Positions 15,287 through 23,986 are shown, counted from the first letter of the stretch. The stretch is 64,000 nt of DNA from Euzebya sp. (GCF_964222135.1 NZ_CAXQBR010000022.1:1-64000); one strand, 5' to 3'. Notes: a model not told the origin generated them from the letters alone. Numbers and translations: made by a program.

Positions 15287-17581
15287 GTGGCACGACCGTC
15301 GAGCACCACCCCCGAGACCCTGTTCGGCGCCGAGGCCCCCGAACGGGTCGCCGGCGAGGTCGTCTACGTCATCTACGCCGACGAGGGGACCGGGTTCGCC
15401 GTCGTCAGCGTGGACGAGGACCGGGAGGGGGCGATCCGGGCCGCCGGCCCGCTGGCGGGCCTGGCGGTCGGGCAGGCCGTGACCCTGGTGGGCCGCTGGA
15501 ACGACCACCCGAAGCACGGGCGGACCTTCGACGCGGACTTCTACGAGCTCGCGACCCCGCGGACGAAGAGCGGCCTGCAGGCGTTCCTCGCGAGCGACCG
15601 GTTCCCCGGCGTCGGCGAGAAGCTGGCCGCGAAGCTGGTCAAGGCCTTCGGCACCGGCCTGGACCAGGTCATCGCGAACGAGCCCGAGCGCCTGACCCAG
15701 GTCACGGGCGTGTCCGCCGCCCTCGCGGCCCGCATCCACGGCGCCTGGCAGTCCGCGGGCATGCTCCCGCGGATCGTGCAGGTCCTCGCCTCGGTCGACC
15801 TCGGCCCTGCCGTCGCCCGCGCCGCGGTCAAGCGGTTCGGCGACGAGGCCGCGGAGGTGCTGGCCGACGACCCGTACGCCTACCTCTCCCTCCCGGGCGT
15901 CCGGTGGCGCCACGCCGATGCGCTCGGGCGCGCGGCCGGCATCGACGACGACGACCCGCGCCGACTGGCTGCGGGCGCGGCCGGGCTGGTCCAGGCGCTC
16001 TGCTGGCGCGACGGCCACACGTGGGTGGGCGTCGACGAGGTCCGGCGGCGCCTCCCGTCCGTCCTCGGCGGTGGTGCCGACCGTGCGGACCGTGCCCTCG
16101 CCGCCGCGGTCGAGGTCGGCGAGCTCGACGTCGACGACGAGCCGATCGAGGGCCCGCCCGATGGTGGTGGCCCCGACCCGCTCCCCGGCGGGCGGGTCGC
16201 GCCGCGACTGATCCACGAGGCCGAGCTGACCTTCGCCGCCCACGTGGCCGATCTCGTCGGCGGCGACGGCGGACGGGCGAACCCGGCGGCTGCGGACGCG
16301 GAGGTCCCCGACGGACCGGGGGAGGGGTTGACCGCCGAACAGGCCCGCGCCGTCGCGACCGCGCTGACCCACCCGGTGTCGGTGCTGACCGGGGGGCCGG
16401 GCACGGGCAAGACCCACGCGATCACCGAGCTGATCCGGCGCGCGGCGGCCGCCGGCGCAGAGATCGCGCTGTGCGCCCCGACCGGACGGGCCGCCAAGCG
16501 CCTCGAGGAGGTCACCGGCCACGCGGCCACGACCGTGCACCGGCTGCTCGAGGCCCGACCGGACCCCTCGGAGGGGTTCACCTTCGGCCGCACGATCGAC
16601 AACCCGCTGCCCCACGACCTGGTCGTCGCCGACGAGTGGTCGATGGCCGACGTGCACCTCGCCGCCGCGCTGCTCGAGGCCCTCGAGCCGCCCACCCACC
16701 TGCTGCTGGTCGGCGACCCGGACCAGCTGCCGCCCGTCGGGCCCGGCGCCTCCCTCCGCAACCTCCTCGCCAGCCGCGCGGTGCCCGTCACCCGCCTCAC
16801 CGAGGTGCACCGCCAAGCCGCCGAGAGCCGGATCGTCACCCTGGCCCACGAGCTGAACGCGGGCGCCTCCCCGGTGGTGACCGGCCGCGACGGCGACGTG
16901 TTCGCCGTCCCCGAGCGCACCCCCGGCATCGCCGCGCGGGTGGCGGCCATCGTGGCCGAGCGGGCACCGGCGTTCTTCGACTGCGCGCCCGCCGACGTGC
17001 AGGTGCTGGCCAGCATGTACCGGGGTCCGGCTGGCGTCGACGCCATCAACGCCGCGCTGAAGGACCGGCTGAACCCCGCCGCCGACCGCCCCGCGGTGGG
17101 CGGGTGGCACGAGGGCGACCGCGTCGTGGCGACGCGGAACGACCCGGAGTCCGACGTCGCCAACGGCGACATCGGCGAGGTCGCCGCGACCGACCGCACG
17201 GCCGGCAGCGTGACCGTCGCCTTCCCCCAGGGGGAGGTGACGCTCGACGGCGAGCGCCTCGGCCAGCTCGCACCGGCGTGGTGCCTGACCGTCCACAAGT
17301 CCCAGGGCGGCGAGTGGCCGGTCGTGGTGCTCGTCCTCGACCGCGCGCACCGGTCCATGCTGACCCGCGAGCTGGTGTACACCGCGCTGACGCGGGCCCG
17401 CCGCGGCCTGCTGCTCGTCGGCGACCCCCGCCTGGTCACCGAGGCCTCCACCCGCGTCGGGGCGGGCCTCACGGCACGCCGCACGACCCTGGCCGCCCGG
17501 TTGGCACGCGACATCGCCTACCTCGCCCCGACCGGCGAGGATGTCGCCGACCCCTCGTCCCCGGACGATCCCGACCGATGA
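15287..17581 (+). CDS. recD2: RecD2-type DNA helicase (RecD-like, without RecBC)
   Basis: A 764-residue superfamily 1B 5'-3' helicase. After an N-terminal OB-like domain (VVYVIYADEGTGFAVVSV) come helix-hairpin-helix segments (FPGVGEKLAAKLVKAFG), then the motor: Walker A GGPGTGKT, CAPTGRAAKRL, DLVVADEWSM (Walker B, with Trp where Ala or Ser is usual), VGDPDQLPPVGPG, and LTVHKSQGGEW and VYTALTRARRGLLLVGD near the end. The long N-terminal region marks RecD2, which acts alone in repair. The GTG at 15287 is preferred because the upstream sequence is not protein-like; TAGCGT 11 bases earlier suggests a nearly leaderless transcript. Confidence 0.92.
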   Translation: MARPSSTTPETLFGAEAPERVAGEVVYVIYADEGTGFAVVSVDEDREGAIRAAGPLAGLAVGQAVTLVGRWNDHPKHGRTFDADFYELATPRTKSGLQAFLASDRFPGVGEKLAAKLVKAFGTGLDQVIANEPERLTQVTGVSAALAARIHGAWQSAGMLPRIVQVLASVDLGPAVARAAVKRFGDEAAEVLADDPYAYLSLPGVRWRHADALGRAAGIDDDDPRRLAAGAAGLVQALCWRDGHTWVGVDEVRRRLPSVLGGGADRADRALAAAVEVGELDVDDEPIEGPPDGGGPDPLPGGRVAPRLIHEAELTFAAHVADLVGGDGGRANPAAADAEVPDGPGEGLTAEQARAVATALTHPVSVLTGGPGTGKTHAITELIRRAAAAGAEIALCAPTGRAAKRLEEVTGHAATTVHRLLEARPDPSEGFTFGRTIDNPLPHDLVVADEWSMADVHLAAALLEALEPPTHLLLVGDPDQLPPVGPGASLRNLLASRAVPVTRLTEVHRQAAESRIVTLAHELNAGASPVVTGRDGDVFAVPERTPGIAARVAAIVAERAPAFFDCAPADVQVLASMYRGPAGVDAINAALKDRLNPAADRPAVGGWHEGDRVVATRNDPESDVANGDIGEVAATDRTAGSVTVAFPQGEVTLDGERLGQLAPAWCLTVHKSQGGEWPVVVLVLDRAHRSMLTRELVYTALTRARRGLLLVGDPRLVTEASTRVGAGLTARRTTLAARLARDIAYLAPTGEDVADPSSPDDPDR

Positions 17582-17605
17582 GGAGCTGACCGCAGAGGAG
17601 GTCCG

Positions 17606-18049
17606 ATGGCCCAGCTGTTCACCTCGATCGCCCTCGACCCGGCCGTGCGCGGCCGGCTCATCGCGACGCTGAGCGGCCTGCACGCCGAACGGCCGTTGTC
17701 AGCGGCCGACCCCCGCGACGCGGTCGGGCGGCTCCAGGGAGCGCTCGACGCGCTGGGGCTGGACGCGGTCCGGATCCGCGGGGCGGTGGGTCACGCCGGC
17801 GTCGAGGTCGACCACGTCTGGCTCGCCGTCCGCTCCGGGCCGGGCGGGCCGTGGGTCCTCGACGCGGCGTTCCCGCTCCACCAGCCGACCTTCCTGGCCG
17901 CGCTGTCGGGCTACGTCGCCGGCACCACGACCCGGGAGGAGCTGGATGCCATCGCCCGCCGCTCCCGCATCGAGGACCGGGTCATCGGCGAGCTGCCCGC
18001 CCGCACGACCTACCGCGGCCGACCCTACTGGGGCACGTCGGCGAACTGA
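17606..18049 (+). CDS. Hypothetical protein downstream of recD2
   Basis: A 147-residue protein with a good GAGGAGG ribosome binding site, 24 bases after recD2. The core VEVDHVWLAVRSGPGGPWVLDAAFPL alternates strand and turn and recalls the Asp-containing strand pair of transglutaminase-like folds, but no Cys is present, so this is only a resemblance. Function unknown. The 3' end is odd: TCGGCGAACTGAC, which holds the stop codon, is repeated 17 bases later (18038-18050 and 18055-18067). Confidence 0.65.
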   Translation: MAQLFTSIALDPAVRGRLIATLSGLHAERPLSAADPRDAVGRLQGALDALGLDAVRIRGAVGHAGVEVDHVWLAVRSGPGGPWVLDAAFPLHQPTFLAALSGYVAGTTTREELDAIARRSRIEDRVIGELPARTTYRGRPYWGTSAN

Positions 18050-18148
18050 CCACATCGGCGAACTGACAGGGCATAGCCGTCGCGTCGAGGGGTAGGGTCC
18101 GGCTCGGACCCGCTGATGAACCTCTGAGCACAGGGAGCCGCACCGCAC

Positions 18149-18844
18149 ATGGCCGACCAGACGCCGCACCAGAACACCGAGTTCCCCTCGAACGGCCACA
18201 CCGCCCACGGGTACCTCGCCCAGCCGGAGTCCGGCTCCGGCCCTGGCCTGATCGTGATCCAGGAGTGGTGGGGCCTCACCGACCACATCGCCGACATCTG
18301 CAACCGCTTCGCCCAGCAGGGCTACGTCGCCCTGGCCCCCGACCTGTTCGGCGGCAAGGTCACCCACGACGCGGACGAGGCCGGCCAGATGATGCAGGAG
18401 CTGCCCGAGGCCGATGCGGCCCGCGACCTCGGCGGCGCGGTCGACTACCTCCTCGGCCACGACGCGGTGGAGGGGTCGAAGGTCGGCGTCGTCGGCTTCT
18501 GCATGGGCGGCGGGTTCGTCATCCAGCTCGCCGCGCAGCAGGGCGACAAGATCGGGGCGGCGATCCCGTACTACGGGGTCCTGCAGCACGAGCCGGACTA
18601 CTCAGCGATCACCGCTCCGGTCCTCGGCCACTACGCCGAGACCGACGACTTCGCCCCCCCGACCAAGGCGCTCGAGATGGGCAAGGCGATCCGCGACGCC
18701 GGCGGGCAGGCGGCGATCAACGTCTACGGCGGCACCGGCCACGCGTTCTTCAACGACGAGGACCACATGGGCACCTACGACGCCGACGCCGCCGCGGTGT
18801 CGTGGGCCCGCACCCTCGCGTTCCTGTCCACCCAGCTCTCCTGA
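18149..18844 (+). CDS. Dienelactone hydrolase family protein
   Basis: A 231-residue alpha/beta-hydrolase with a cysteine nucleophile: GFCMGG with Cys118, an Asp in YAETDDFAPP and a His in GTGHAFFND make the triad of dienelactone hydrolases. The early IVIQEWWGL segment is also typical (the Glu after Gln interacts with the Cys in DLH). The classic reaction opens dienelactone to maleylacetate, but most chromosomal relatives have unknown substrates, and no chlorocatechol or hydroxyquinol genes are near. GGGAG precedes the ATG. Confidence 0.85.
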   Translation: MADQTPHQNTEFPSNGHTAHGYLAQPESGSGPGLIVIQEWWGLTDHIADICNRFAQQGYVALAPDLFGGKVTHDADEAGQMMQELPEADAARDLGGAVDYLLGHDAVEGSKVGVVGFCMGGGFVIQLAAQQGDKIGAAIPYYGVLQHEPDYSAITAPVLGHYAETDDFAPPTKALEMGKAIRDAGGQAAINVYGGTGHAFFNDEDHMGTYDADAAAVSWARTLAFLSTQLS

Positions 18845-18933
18845 CGGAGGCCCTGCGGACGGGGGAGGGGACGTCACGCGCGGACGTCCTCCTCGTTGAG
18901 ACCGGTGACCGCCGGACGAGGAGGACCGACGCG

Positions 18934-19164
18934 ATGGACGAGGACGCCCCGGACGTCCCTGACGCGCAGGCGGTGGTCGGCGTCGCCGCCGCGCTGATCG
19001 ACACCGTCGGAGGTCCGCAGGCGGCGGCGATCCTCCACGCGCAGTACGGCTGGGACATCACCGTGCAGGCGGTCGCGCACGTGCGGGGCGACCACGTGCG
19101 GGGCGACGAGGCGGGCCGGGCGCTCCACCACTGCGTCGCGCTGCTGCTGGTCAGCGACGCCTGA
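18934..19164 (+). CDS. Small hypothetical protein
   Basis: A 76-residue acidic, Ala- and Val-rich protein starting at ATG 18934 with GAGGAGG just upstream. Third codon positions are nearly all G or C and a helix-rich composition (VVGVAAALIDTVGGPQAAAILH) looks genuine. It contains a short internal repeat (HVRGD twice). No known family. It converges on the cysteine-rich minus-strand gene with a 15-base gap. Confidence 0.55.
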   Translation: MDEDAPDVPDAQAVVGVAAALIDTVGGPQAAAILHAQYGWDITVQAVAHVRGDHVRGDEAGRALHHCVALLLVSDA

Positions 19165-19179
19165 CCCGGCCGGAGCTGC

Positions 19180-19650
19180 TCAGGCGCAGACGCGGTGGGC
19201 GACGGCGAGCACGTCGCCGCAGACATCCGTCCCGGGTGTGCCCGCGCCGTCGGAGAAGTCGTCGGAGAACCAGCACTCACCGGTCGGGTGGGCGTGGCGT
19301 CGGCACCCGAACACCGCGGTCGCCGCGGCCTGCAGGGCCTGCAGGTAGGTGCGGGCGGCCCGGTCGCGGTCGGTCGGGTCCTGGGGGACGGCCACGCCGA
19401 TCGCCAGCGCACCGGCCAGCCGGCACGCGGCCGCGCCGCCGTCGATCGCGGCCAGCGGGCAGCCCGCGCCGCACCCGCCGTCGACGCACTCGGTGTAGGC
19501 CATGTGGGTCGCCGCCGCGGCGCGCAGCTGCGAGGCCAGGGCCCTGCCCTGGGTGACGGCGTCGCACGCGGTCCCGTCCGGGCCGCCGGGGCGGGCGCCG
19601 ACGGTCAGGCCGCTGATCTCCAGCAGCCACTCGGCGGTTGAACTCGACAC
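19180..19650 (-). CDS. Cysteine-rich hypothetical protein
   Basis: About 156 residues from a GTG at 19650 (in-frame GTGs at 19659 and 19668 are equally possible; the frame stays open further, but that would run antisense through mscL). It holds nine cysteines, including ECVDGGCGAGCP in the middle and single Cys spaced along the second half (FGCRRHAHPTGECW, DVCGDV, RVCA). Even, low-hydrophobicity helices suggest a soluble protein with disulfides or a metal site. No signal peptide and no recognised domain. No clear Shine-Dalgarno. Confidence 0.5.
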   Translation of the reverse strand: MSSSTAEWLLEISGLTVGARPGGPDGTACDAVTQGRALASQLRAAAATHMAYTECVDGGCGAGCPLAAIDGGAAACRLAGALAIGVAVPQDPTDRDRAARTYLQALQAAATAVFGCRRHAHPTGECWFSDDFSDGAGTPGTDVCGDVLAVAHRVCA

Positions 19651-19768
19651 GTTCGACACGTTATCCACATCGGCGGATCCGGAACCGACTTGATGGTCGT
19701 CCGTGTGGACATCCGCGATCTGGAACACTCTGTGACGTCCCAGACCCCGGCCACGAAGGAACCCGACC

Positions 19769-20161
19769 GTGATATCCGAGCTCAAGGCCTTCCTCCTGCG
19801 CGGCAACGTGATCGACCTGGCCGTCGCCGTCGTGATCGGCACCGCCTTCATCGCGATCGTCACCGCGATCGTCGAGGGCATCCTGAACCCCCTCATCGCG
19901 CTCATCGTCGGGGCCAACTCGATCGACGAGGCGACGTTCGCCATCAGCGGCACCGACTTCCTCTACGGGCGGGTCATCGGCGCGACCATCAACTTCGTGC
20001 TGGTCGGCACGATCCTGTTCTTCTTCGTGAAGGCCGCGAACCGCCTGATGGAAGCGCGCCGCCGCGAGGAGACCGAGGAGGTCACCGTCGACGAGACCCC
20101 TGAGGAGATCGTCCTGCTCCGCGAGATCCGCGATCGCCTGAGCGCTCCGCCCGCCCGCTGA
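19769..20161 (+). CDS. mscL: Large-conductance mechanosensitive channel
   Basis: A 130-residue MscL, which opens a large pore in the inner membrane on hypo-osmotic shock. It starts (GTG, with AAGGA upstream) with the amphipathic helix ISELKAFLLRGNVIDLAVAVVIGTAF, whose GNVIDLAVAVVIG is the gate-forming first membrane helix; a periplasmic loop and the second helix INFVLVGTILFFFVKAANR follow, then a charged C-terminal helix. Length and order match the family. Single gene, convergent with tsaC. Confidence 0.95.
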   Translation: MISELKAFLLRGNVIDLAVAVVIGTAFIAIVTAIVEGILNPLIALIVGANSIDEATFAISGTDFLYGRVIGATINFVLVGTILFFFVKAANRLMEARRREETEEVTVDETPEEIVLLREIRDRLSAPPAR

Positions 20162-21163
20162 TCAGCCGGTCGGCACCACCCCGCCGCCGCCCGCCGCGCG
20201 GCGGACCCGGTCCATGACCGCGCGGCCGAGCCCGTGGCTCGGCACCGCCTCGACGACGACGACGTCCAGCCCGCGGACGTCGGCTTGGCGCAGCGCGTCG
20301 TAGAGGACGGTGGCCAGCTCGGCAGCCCCCAGCGGGCTGGCCAGCACGGACACGCGCGGGTCGAGTCCCGGCAGGGTGGGGCCGATCAAGCCCGTCGTCT
20401 GCCGCTCGGCTATCTCGGCGGCCACGTCACCGCCCTGCCCGGCGCTCGCGACCACCACCCGTGCGCTCGGCTGGTAGTGCGCGAAGCGGGTGCCCGGTGA
20501 CAGCGGCGACCCCGACTCCGCGGTGACGTCGACGCCGAGGTCCTCGCGGGTCACCGTGCCCTCGCGCAGCACCACCGGCGCGTCCCCGCGGGCGTCGACG
20601 ACCGTGGACTCGATCCCGACGGGACAAGGCCCGCCGTCGAGGATCCAGTCGATCCTGCCGCCCAGGTCCGCCTGCACGTGTGCGGCGGTGGTGGGGGAGG
20701 GGCGGCCGGACAGGTTCGCGCTCGGCGCGGCGACGGGGGTCCCGGCGACGGCGATCAGGGTGCGCGCCAGCGGGTTGGCCGGCACCCGCACGGCGACGGT
20801 CGACAGACCGCCGGTGGTGACCCGCGGCACCACATCGGCCGCGTCGAGCACGAGGGTGAGCGGACCCGGCCACCACCGCTCCGCCAGGCGGCGGGCGAGC
20901 GGCGTCACGTGCGCGACGACCCGTCCCAGCCAGGCGGCGTCCGGCAGGTGGACGATCAGCGGGTTGTCCGCGGGGCGTCCCTTCGCGTGGAAGATCCGCT
21001 CGACCGCAGCGGGGTCGAGCGCGTCCGCGCCGAGCCCGTAGACGGTCTCGGTGGGGAAGGCCACCAGCGCGCCGCGGCGCAGCGCGCGGGCGGGCTCGCC
21101 CAGCAACGCCGGCAGGTCCTGCTCGACCGTGCCCGGTGGCACGGTGATCACCGAGGCGGCCAC
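20162..21163 (-). CDS. tsaC: Threonylcarbamoyl-AMP synthase (Sua5/YwlC type)
   Basis: A 333-residue enzyme making threonylcarbamoyl-AMP from threonine, bicarbonate and ATP for the t6A37 tRNA modification. The YrdC domain shows PTETVYGLGADA, KGRPADNPLIVHL, RWWPGPLTLVLD, VAVRVPANP and APSANLSGRPSPT; the linker with SPGTRFAHYQP and a C-terminal Sua5 domain (from about residue 235) place it with the long Sua5 form. The genomes of actinobacteria usually carry it near atp or prf genes; here it follows an unknown gene after one base. Confidence 0.93.
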   Translation of the reverse strand: MAASVITVPPGTVEQDLPALLGEPARALRRGALVAFPTETVYGLGADALDPAAVERIFHAKGRPADNPLIVHLPDAAWLGRVVAHVTPLARRLAERWWPGPLTLVLDAADVVPRVTTGGLSTVAVRVPANPLARTLIAVAGTPVAAPSANLSGRPSPTTAAHVQADLGGRIDWILDGGPCPVGIESTVVDARGDAPVVLREGTVTREDLGVDVTAESGSPLSPGTRFAHYQPSARVVVASAGQGGDVAAEIAERQTTGLIGPTLPGLDPRVSVLASPLGAAELATVLYDALRQADVRGLDVVVVEAVPSHGLGRAVMDRVRRAAGGGGVVPTG

Positions 21164-21164
21164 G

Positions 21165-21794
21165 TCAGCGCGCGTCCGCCTCGGGGGCCGGCCCGTCCAG
21201 CCGGCGGGACGGCGCCGGCGGCTGCAGGGCGAACGTCAGGTACGCCATGGTCTCCTCCGCGTCGCCCCGGTGGCGGGGGAGGCGCTGGGCGACGGCGTCG
21301 ACCCGCTCCCGCGACCCGGCCGGCAGACCGGCCGCACCGGGGACCATCCGCGCCAGCACGGCGGCGCGGCGCTCCAGGCGGGCGGCCGCGGTCCGCTCGC
21401 GGTCCGTCGCGACGGCGCGGAGCCGCGCGAGCCACCGGCCGCCGCCGCCCAGCTCGAGGTGGTCGGCCAGCTCGCGCATCGCGGCGTACAGCGGCTGGGC
21501 GGGCACGTCGATGCGCCCGAGCCCGATCTCCAGCCGTGCCAGAGCCCCGGCGATGGCCGGCCCGAGCCCCTCCCGGGCGATCTCCCGGGTGTGGGACAGC
21601 CGGACCAGCTCGACGACGAGGTGCTGCTGGCGGGCGGTCGTGCCCGCCGCGTCGAGGCAGGACCGCACCCCGGCGGCCCACAGGTCGAGGTCGGCCCGGT
21701 CCAGGGCGTCAGCGACCTCGAGGGCGATCCGGTAGACGTCGGGCCCCTCCTCGAGGCGGGTGCGGGAGGGGCCGGGTTGCGGGAGTGCGGACAT
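21165..21794 (-). CDS. Hypothetical protein upstream of tsaC
   Basis: A 209-residue, Ala-, Leu- and Arg-rich protein that appears almost wholly helical (for example LDLWAAGVRSCLDAAGTTARQQHLVVELVRLSH). Stop and the tsaC start are one base apart, so the two are co-transcribed. I see no catalytic motif or membrane segment and recognise no family. Confidence 0.6.
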   Translation of the reverse strand: MSALPQPGPSRTRLEEGPDVYRIALEVADALDRADLDLWAAGVRSCLDAAGTTARQQHLVVELVRLSHTREIAREGLGPAIAGALARLEIGLGRIDVPAQPLYAAMRELADHLELGGGGRWLARLRAVATDRERTAAARLERRAAVLARMVPGAAGLPAGSRERVDAVAQRLPRHRGDAEETMAYLTFALQPPAPSRRLDGPAPEADAR

Positions 21795-21858
21795 CGCCCG
21801 ACACGGTACGCGGGGGTGTGACGTCCGTCCGGCGTCGCGGGTGGCGACACCGGCTCGG

Positions 21859-23682
21859 CTAGAAGGCCGCGTCGTCCATCTCCATCACGTCGAGCGACGT
21901 CGACGCCAGGATCTCCCGCCGCGCCGTCAGCTGGGGCAGGACGTTGGCCGCGAACCACTTCGCCGCGACGACCTTCCCCTCGTAGAAGCGGCGATCCGCA
22001 TCCGACGCGGCGCCGCCGTCCAGGGCGGTGACCGCGACGGCCGCGCCGCGCAGCAGCAGCCAGCCGACGACCAGCTCGGAGATGCTGTGGAGGAACGGGG
22101 TGGTGTTCAGGCCGAGCTTGTACAGGTCCTCGCCGAGGAACTGCACCATCGACCCGAGCATGCCCTGCACGTCCTCGAGGGCGGTCTGCAGCCGCTGGCG
22201 CTCGTCGGACAGCTGCACGCCACCGCCGTCGCCCTTCGCGAAGGCCTGCACCTCGCCCAGGAGGCGGGTGAGGGTGGCGCCCTGGTCCTTGCCGATCTTG
22301 CGGAAGAACAGGTCCATGCCCTGGATGCCGGTGGTGCCCTCGTAGAGGGTGTCGATCTTGGCGTCCCGGATGTACTGCTCGATGGGGTAGTCGCGGGTGT
22401 AGCCGGCGCCGCCGAAGACCTGCAGGCTGAGGCTGAGCAGCTCGTAGGACTTCTCCGAGCCGTAGCCCTTGACCATCGGCAGGAGCAGGTCGTTCAGCCG
22501 CTCCCATGACTGGGCCTCGTCGTCGTCGCCGGCGTGCTGGGCGAGGACGACCTTGTCCTGCACCCACCCGGTGTAGCTGACGAGCGCGCGGAGCCCCTCC
22601 ACGTGGGCCTTCTGGGCCATCAGCATCCTGCGGACGTCGGGGTGGCGGATGATCTCGACGCGCGGGGCGGTCTTGTCCATCGCCTTCTTCATGTCCGGGC
22701 CCTGCACGCGCTCGGTCGCGTACTCGAGGGCGTTCAGGTAGCCGGTGGACAGCGTCGAGATCGCCTTGGTGCCGACGAGCATGCGGGCGTACTCGATGAC
22801 CTTGAACATCTGCGCGATGCCGTCGTGGATGTCGCCGACCAGCACGCCGCGGGCGGGGACGTCGGTGTCGGAGAAGTACAGCTCCGCGGTCGAGGAGGCC
22901 TTGATGCCCATCTTGTCCTCGATCGCGCGGACGAAGACGCCGTTGCGCTCGCCGAGCGACCCGTCCTCTTCGACCCAGTACTTCGGCACGACGAACAGGC
23001 TGAGGCCCTTCGTCCCCTCACCAGCGCCCTCGGGGCGGGCGAGCACGAGGTGGACGATGTTCTCGGGCCAGTCGAAGTCGCCGTTGGTGATGAAGCGCTT
23101 GGTCCCGGTGATCGTCCAGGTGCCGTCGCCGTTGTCCACCGCCTTCGTGCGGCCGGCGCCGACGTCCGAGCCGGCGTCCGGCTCGGTCAGCACCATGGTG
23201 CCGCCCCACTTGTTGTCGACCATGGGGCGCACGAAGCGGTCGCGCTGCTCCTCGGTGCACACGCGGTCGAGGATCGAGGCGAAGAACGGCCCGGCGGTGA
23301 AGAAGAACGCCGCGGGGTTGGCGCCGACGAACATCTCCGAGGCCGCCCACGACACGGACTGGCTGGCGCCGTACCCGCCCAGGTGGGTCGGCACGTACAG
23401 CAGGTGCCAGTCGTTGTCGAAGAACGCGTCGAGGGAGGCGTTGAGCTCCGGCGGGCAGGTGACCTCGCCGGTCTCCGGGTCCAGCGTGGAGGGGGTGCGG
23501 TCGGCGGCGGTGAAGCTCGCCGCGAAGTCCTCCCGGGCCAGGCGGTCGACCTCCCGCAGCACGTCCTGGGCGGCATCGGCGTCCATCATCTCGAAGGGTC
23601 CGGTGCCCAGGTGGTCCTGGACGCGGTTCACCTCGAAGAGGTTGAAGAAGACGTCTCGGAGGTTGCTCTTGTAGTGGGTCAC
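21859..23682 (-). CDS. Acyl-CoA dehydrogenase, large (about 600-residue) form
   Basis: A 607-residue flavoprotein of the acyl-CoA dehydrogenase family. Blocks seen: GGTMVLTEPDAGSDVGAGRTKA and ITGTKRFITNGDFD (FAD and substrate region), VFGGAGYTRDYPIEQYIRDAKIDTLYEGTTGIQGMDL with the catalytic Glu in YEGTTG. The extra C-terminal domain of about 150 residues matches the DmdC/FadE5-like long subgroup, which includes 3-methylmercaptopropionyl-CoA dehydrogenase and fatty-acyl-CoA dehydrogenases. The chain length used cannot be told; no other dmd gene is here. A palindromic operator lies about 50-80 bases upstream. Confidence 0.85.
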   Translation of the reverse strand: MTHYKSNLRDVFFNLFEVNRVQDHLGTGPFEMMDADAAQDVLREVDRLAREDFAASFTAADRTPSTLDPETGEVTCPPELNASLDAFFDNDWHLLYVPTHLGGYGASQSVSWAASEMFVGANPAAFFFTAGPFFASILDRVCTEEQRDRFVRPMVDNKWGGTMVLTEPDAGSDVGAGRTKAVDNGDGTWTITGTKRFITNGDFDWPENIVHLVLARPEGAGEGTKGLSLFVVPKYWVEEDGSLGERNGVFVRAIEDKMGIKASSTAELYFSDTDVPARGVLVGDIHDGIAQMFKVIEYARMLVGTKAISTLSTGYLNALEYATERVQGPDMKKAMDKTAPRVEIIRHPDVRRMLMAQKAHVEGLRALVSYTGWVQDKVVLAQHAGDDDEAQSWERLNDLLLPMVKGYGSEKSYELLSLSLQVFGGAGYTRDYPIEQYIRDAKIDTLYEGTTGIQGMDLFFRKIGKDQGATLTRLLGEVQAFAKGDGGGVQLSDERQRLQTALEDVQGMLGSMVQFLGEDLYKLGLNTTPFLHSISELVVGWLLLRGAAVAVTALDGGAASDADRRFYEGKVVAAKWFAANVLPQLTARREILASTSLDVMEMDDAAF

Positions 23683-23733
23683 CGGGTCGCTCCTCGGTGC
23701 GGGTCGGGACAGGGCGGGCGCTGACCTCAGTCA

Positions 23734-23764
23734 GTTACCGGTCAGTATGTTACCCGCCGGTAAC
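23734..23764 (-). promoter_or_regulatory. Palindromic operator upstream of the acyl-CoA dehydrogenase
   Basis: GTTACCGG at 23734-23741 and CCGGTAAC at 23757-23764 form an 8-bp inverted repeat; inside it GTTACC-CGCC-GGTAAC (23749-23764) is a second, tighter palindrome. Such TTACC/GGTAA dyads are typical of TetR-family sites controlling beta-oxidation genes in actinobacteria. No regulator gene is adjacent. The gene-free stretch 23683-23986 otherwise holds only this site and the palindromic element below. Confidence 0.5.
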
Positions 23765-23806
23765 AACCTGTGCCAAGTCGGCGCGCCGTCGCCCCGCCCC
23801 GCTGTC

Positions 23807-23935
23807 GACTTTCGGTGCACCTAGCGCCGTTCACCTGGCGGTGCCGGTGCACCGAGGGTCAAGGCCGCGCCCCGCGCACACGCCCGTTGAGCGCTCGGAG
23901 ACCCGGCGCTGACCCGGGTCAGTGCACTGAGAGTC
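23807..23935 (-). repeat. 129-bp palindromic element, copy 2 (MITE-like)
   Basis: The reverse complement has the same layout as the element at 13628: an end motif ACTCTCAGTGCACTGAC with the perfect palindromes TCAGTGCACTGA (23919-23930) and CTGACCCGGGTCAG (23909-23922), a variable middle of about 45 bases, then GACCCTCGGTGCACC (23860-23846) paired with GGTGCACCGAAAGTC at the other end (23821-23807). Motif spacing (about 72-74 and 40-54 bases) and total length agree with copy 1, while the middle differs. It sits between the acyl-CoA dehydrogenase and the sugar transferase. Confidence 0.7.
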
Positions 23936-23986
23936 CGCGGGGGAGGGGCAGGGTGCCCGACGCCCCCGGCGGGACCGGGTGTGCGC

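Noticed and set aside
13547-17683. Very long minus-strand open frame opposite recD2
   Set aside because: It is open only because of third-position G/C bias in recD2; its sequence is Arg/Gly/Ala-rich without domains, while the plus strand holds all helicase motifs.
13628-23935. CRISPR-like reading of the repeated GTGCAC motifs
   Set aside because: Only two widely separated elements with three unevenly spaced motifs each in both orientations; no regular spacers and no cas genes.
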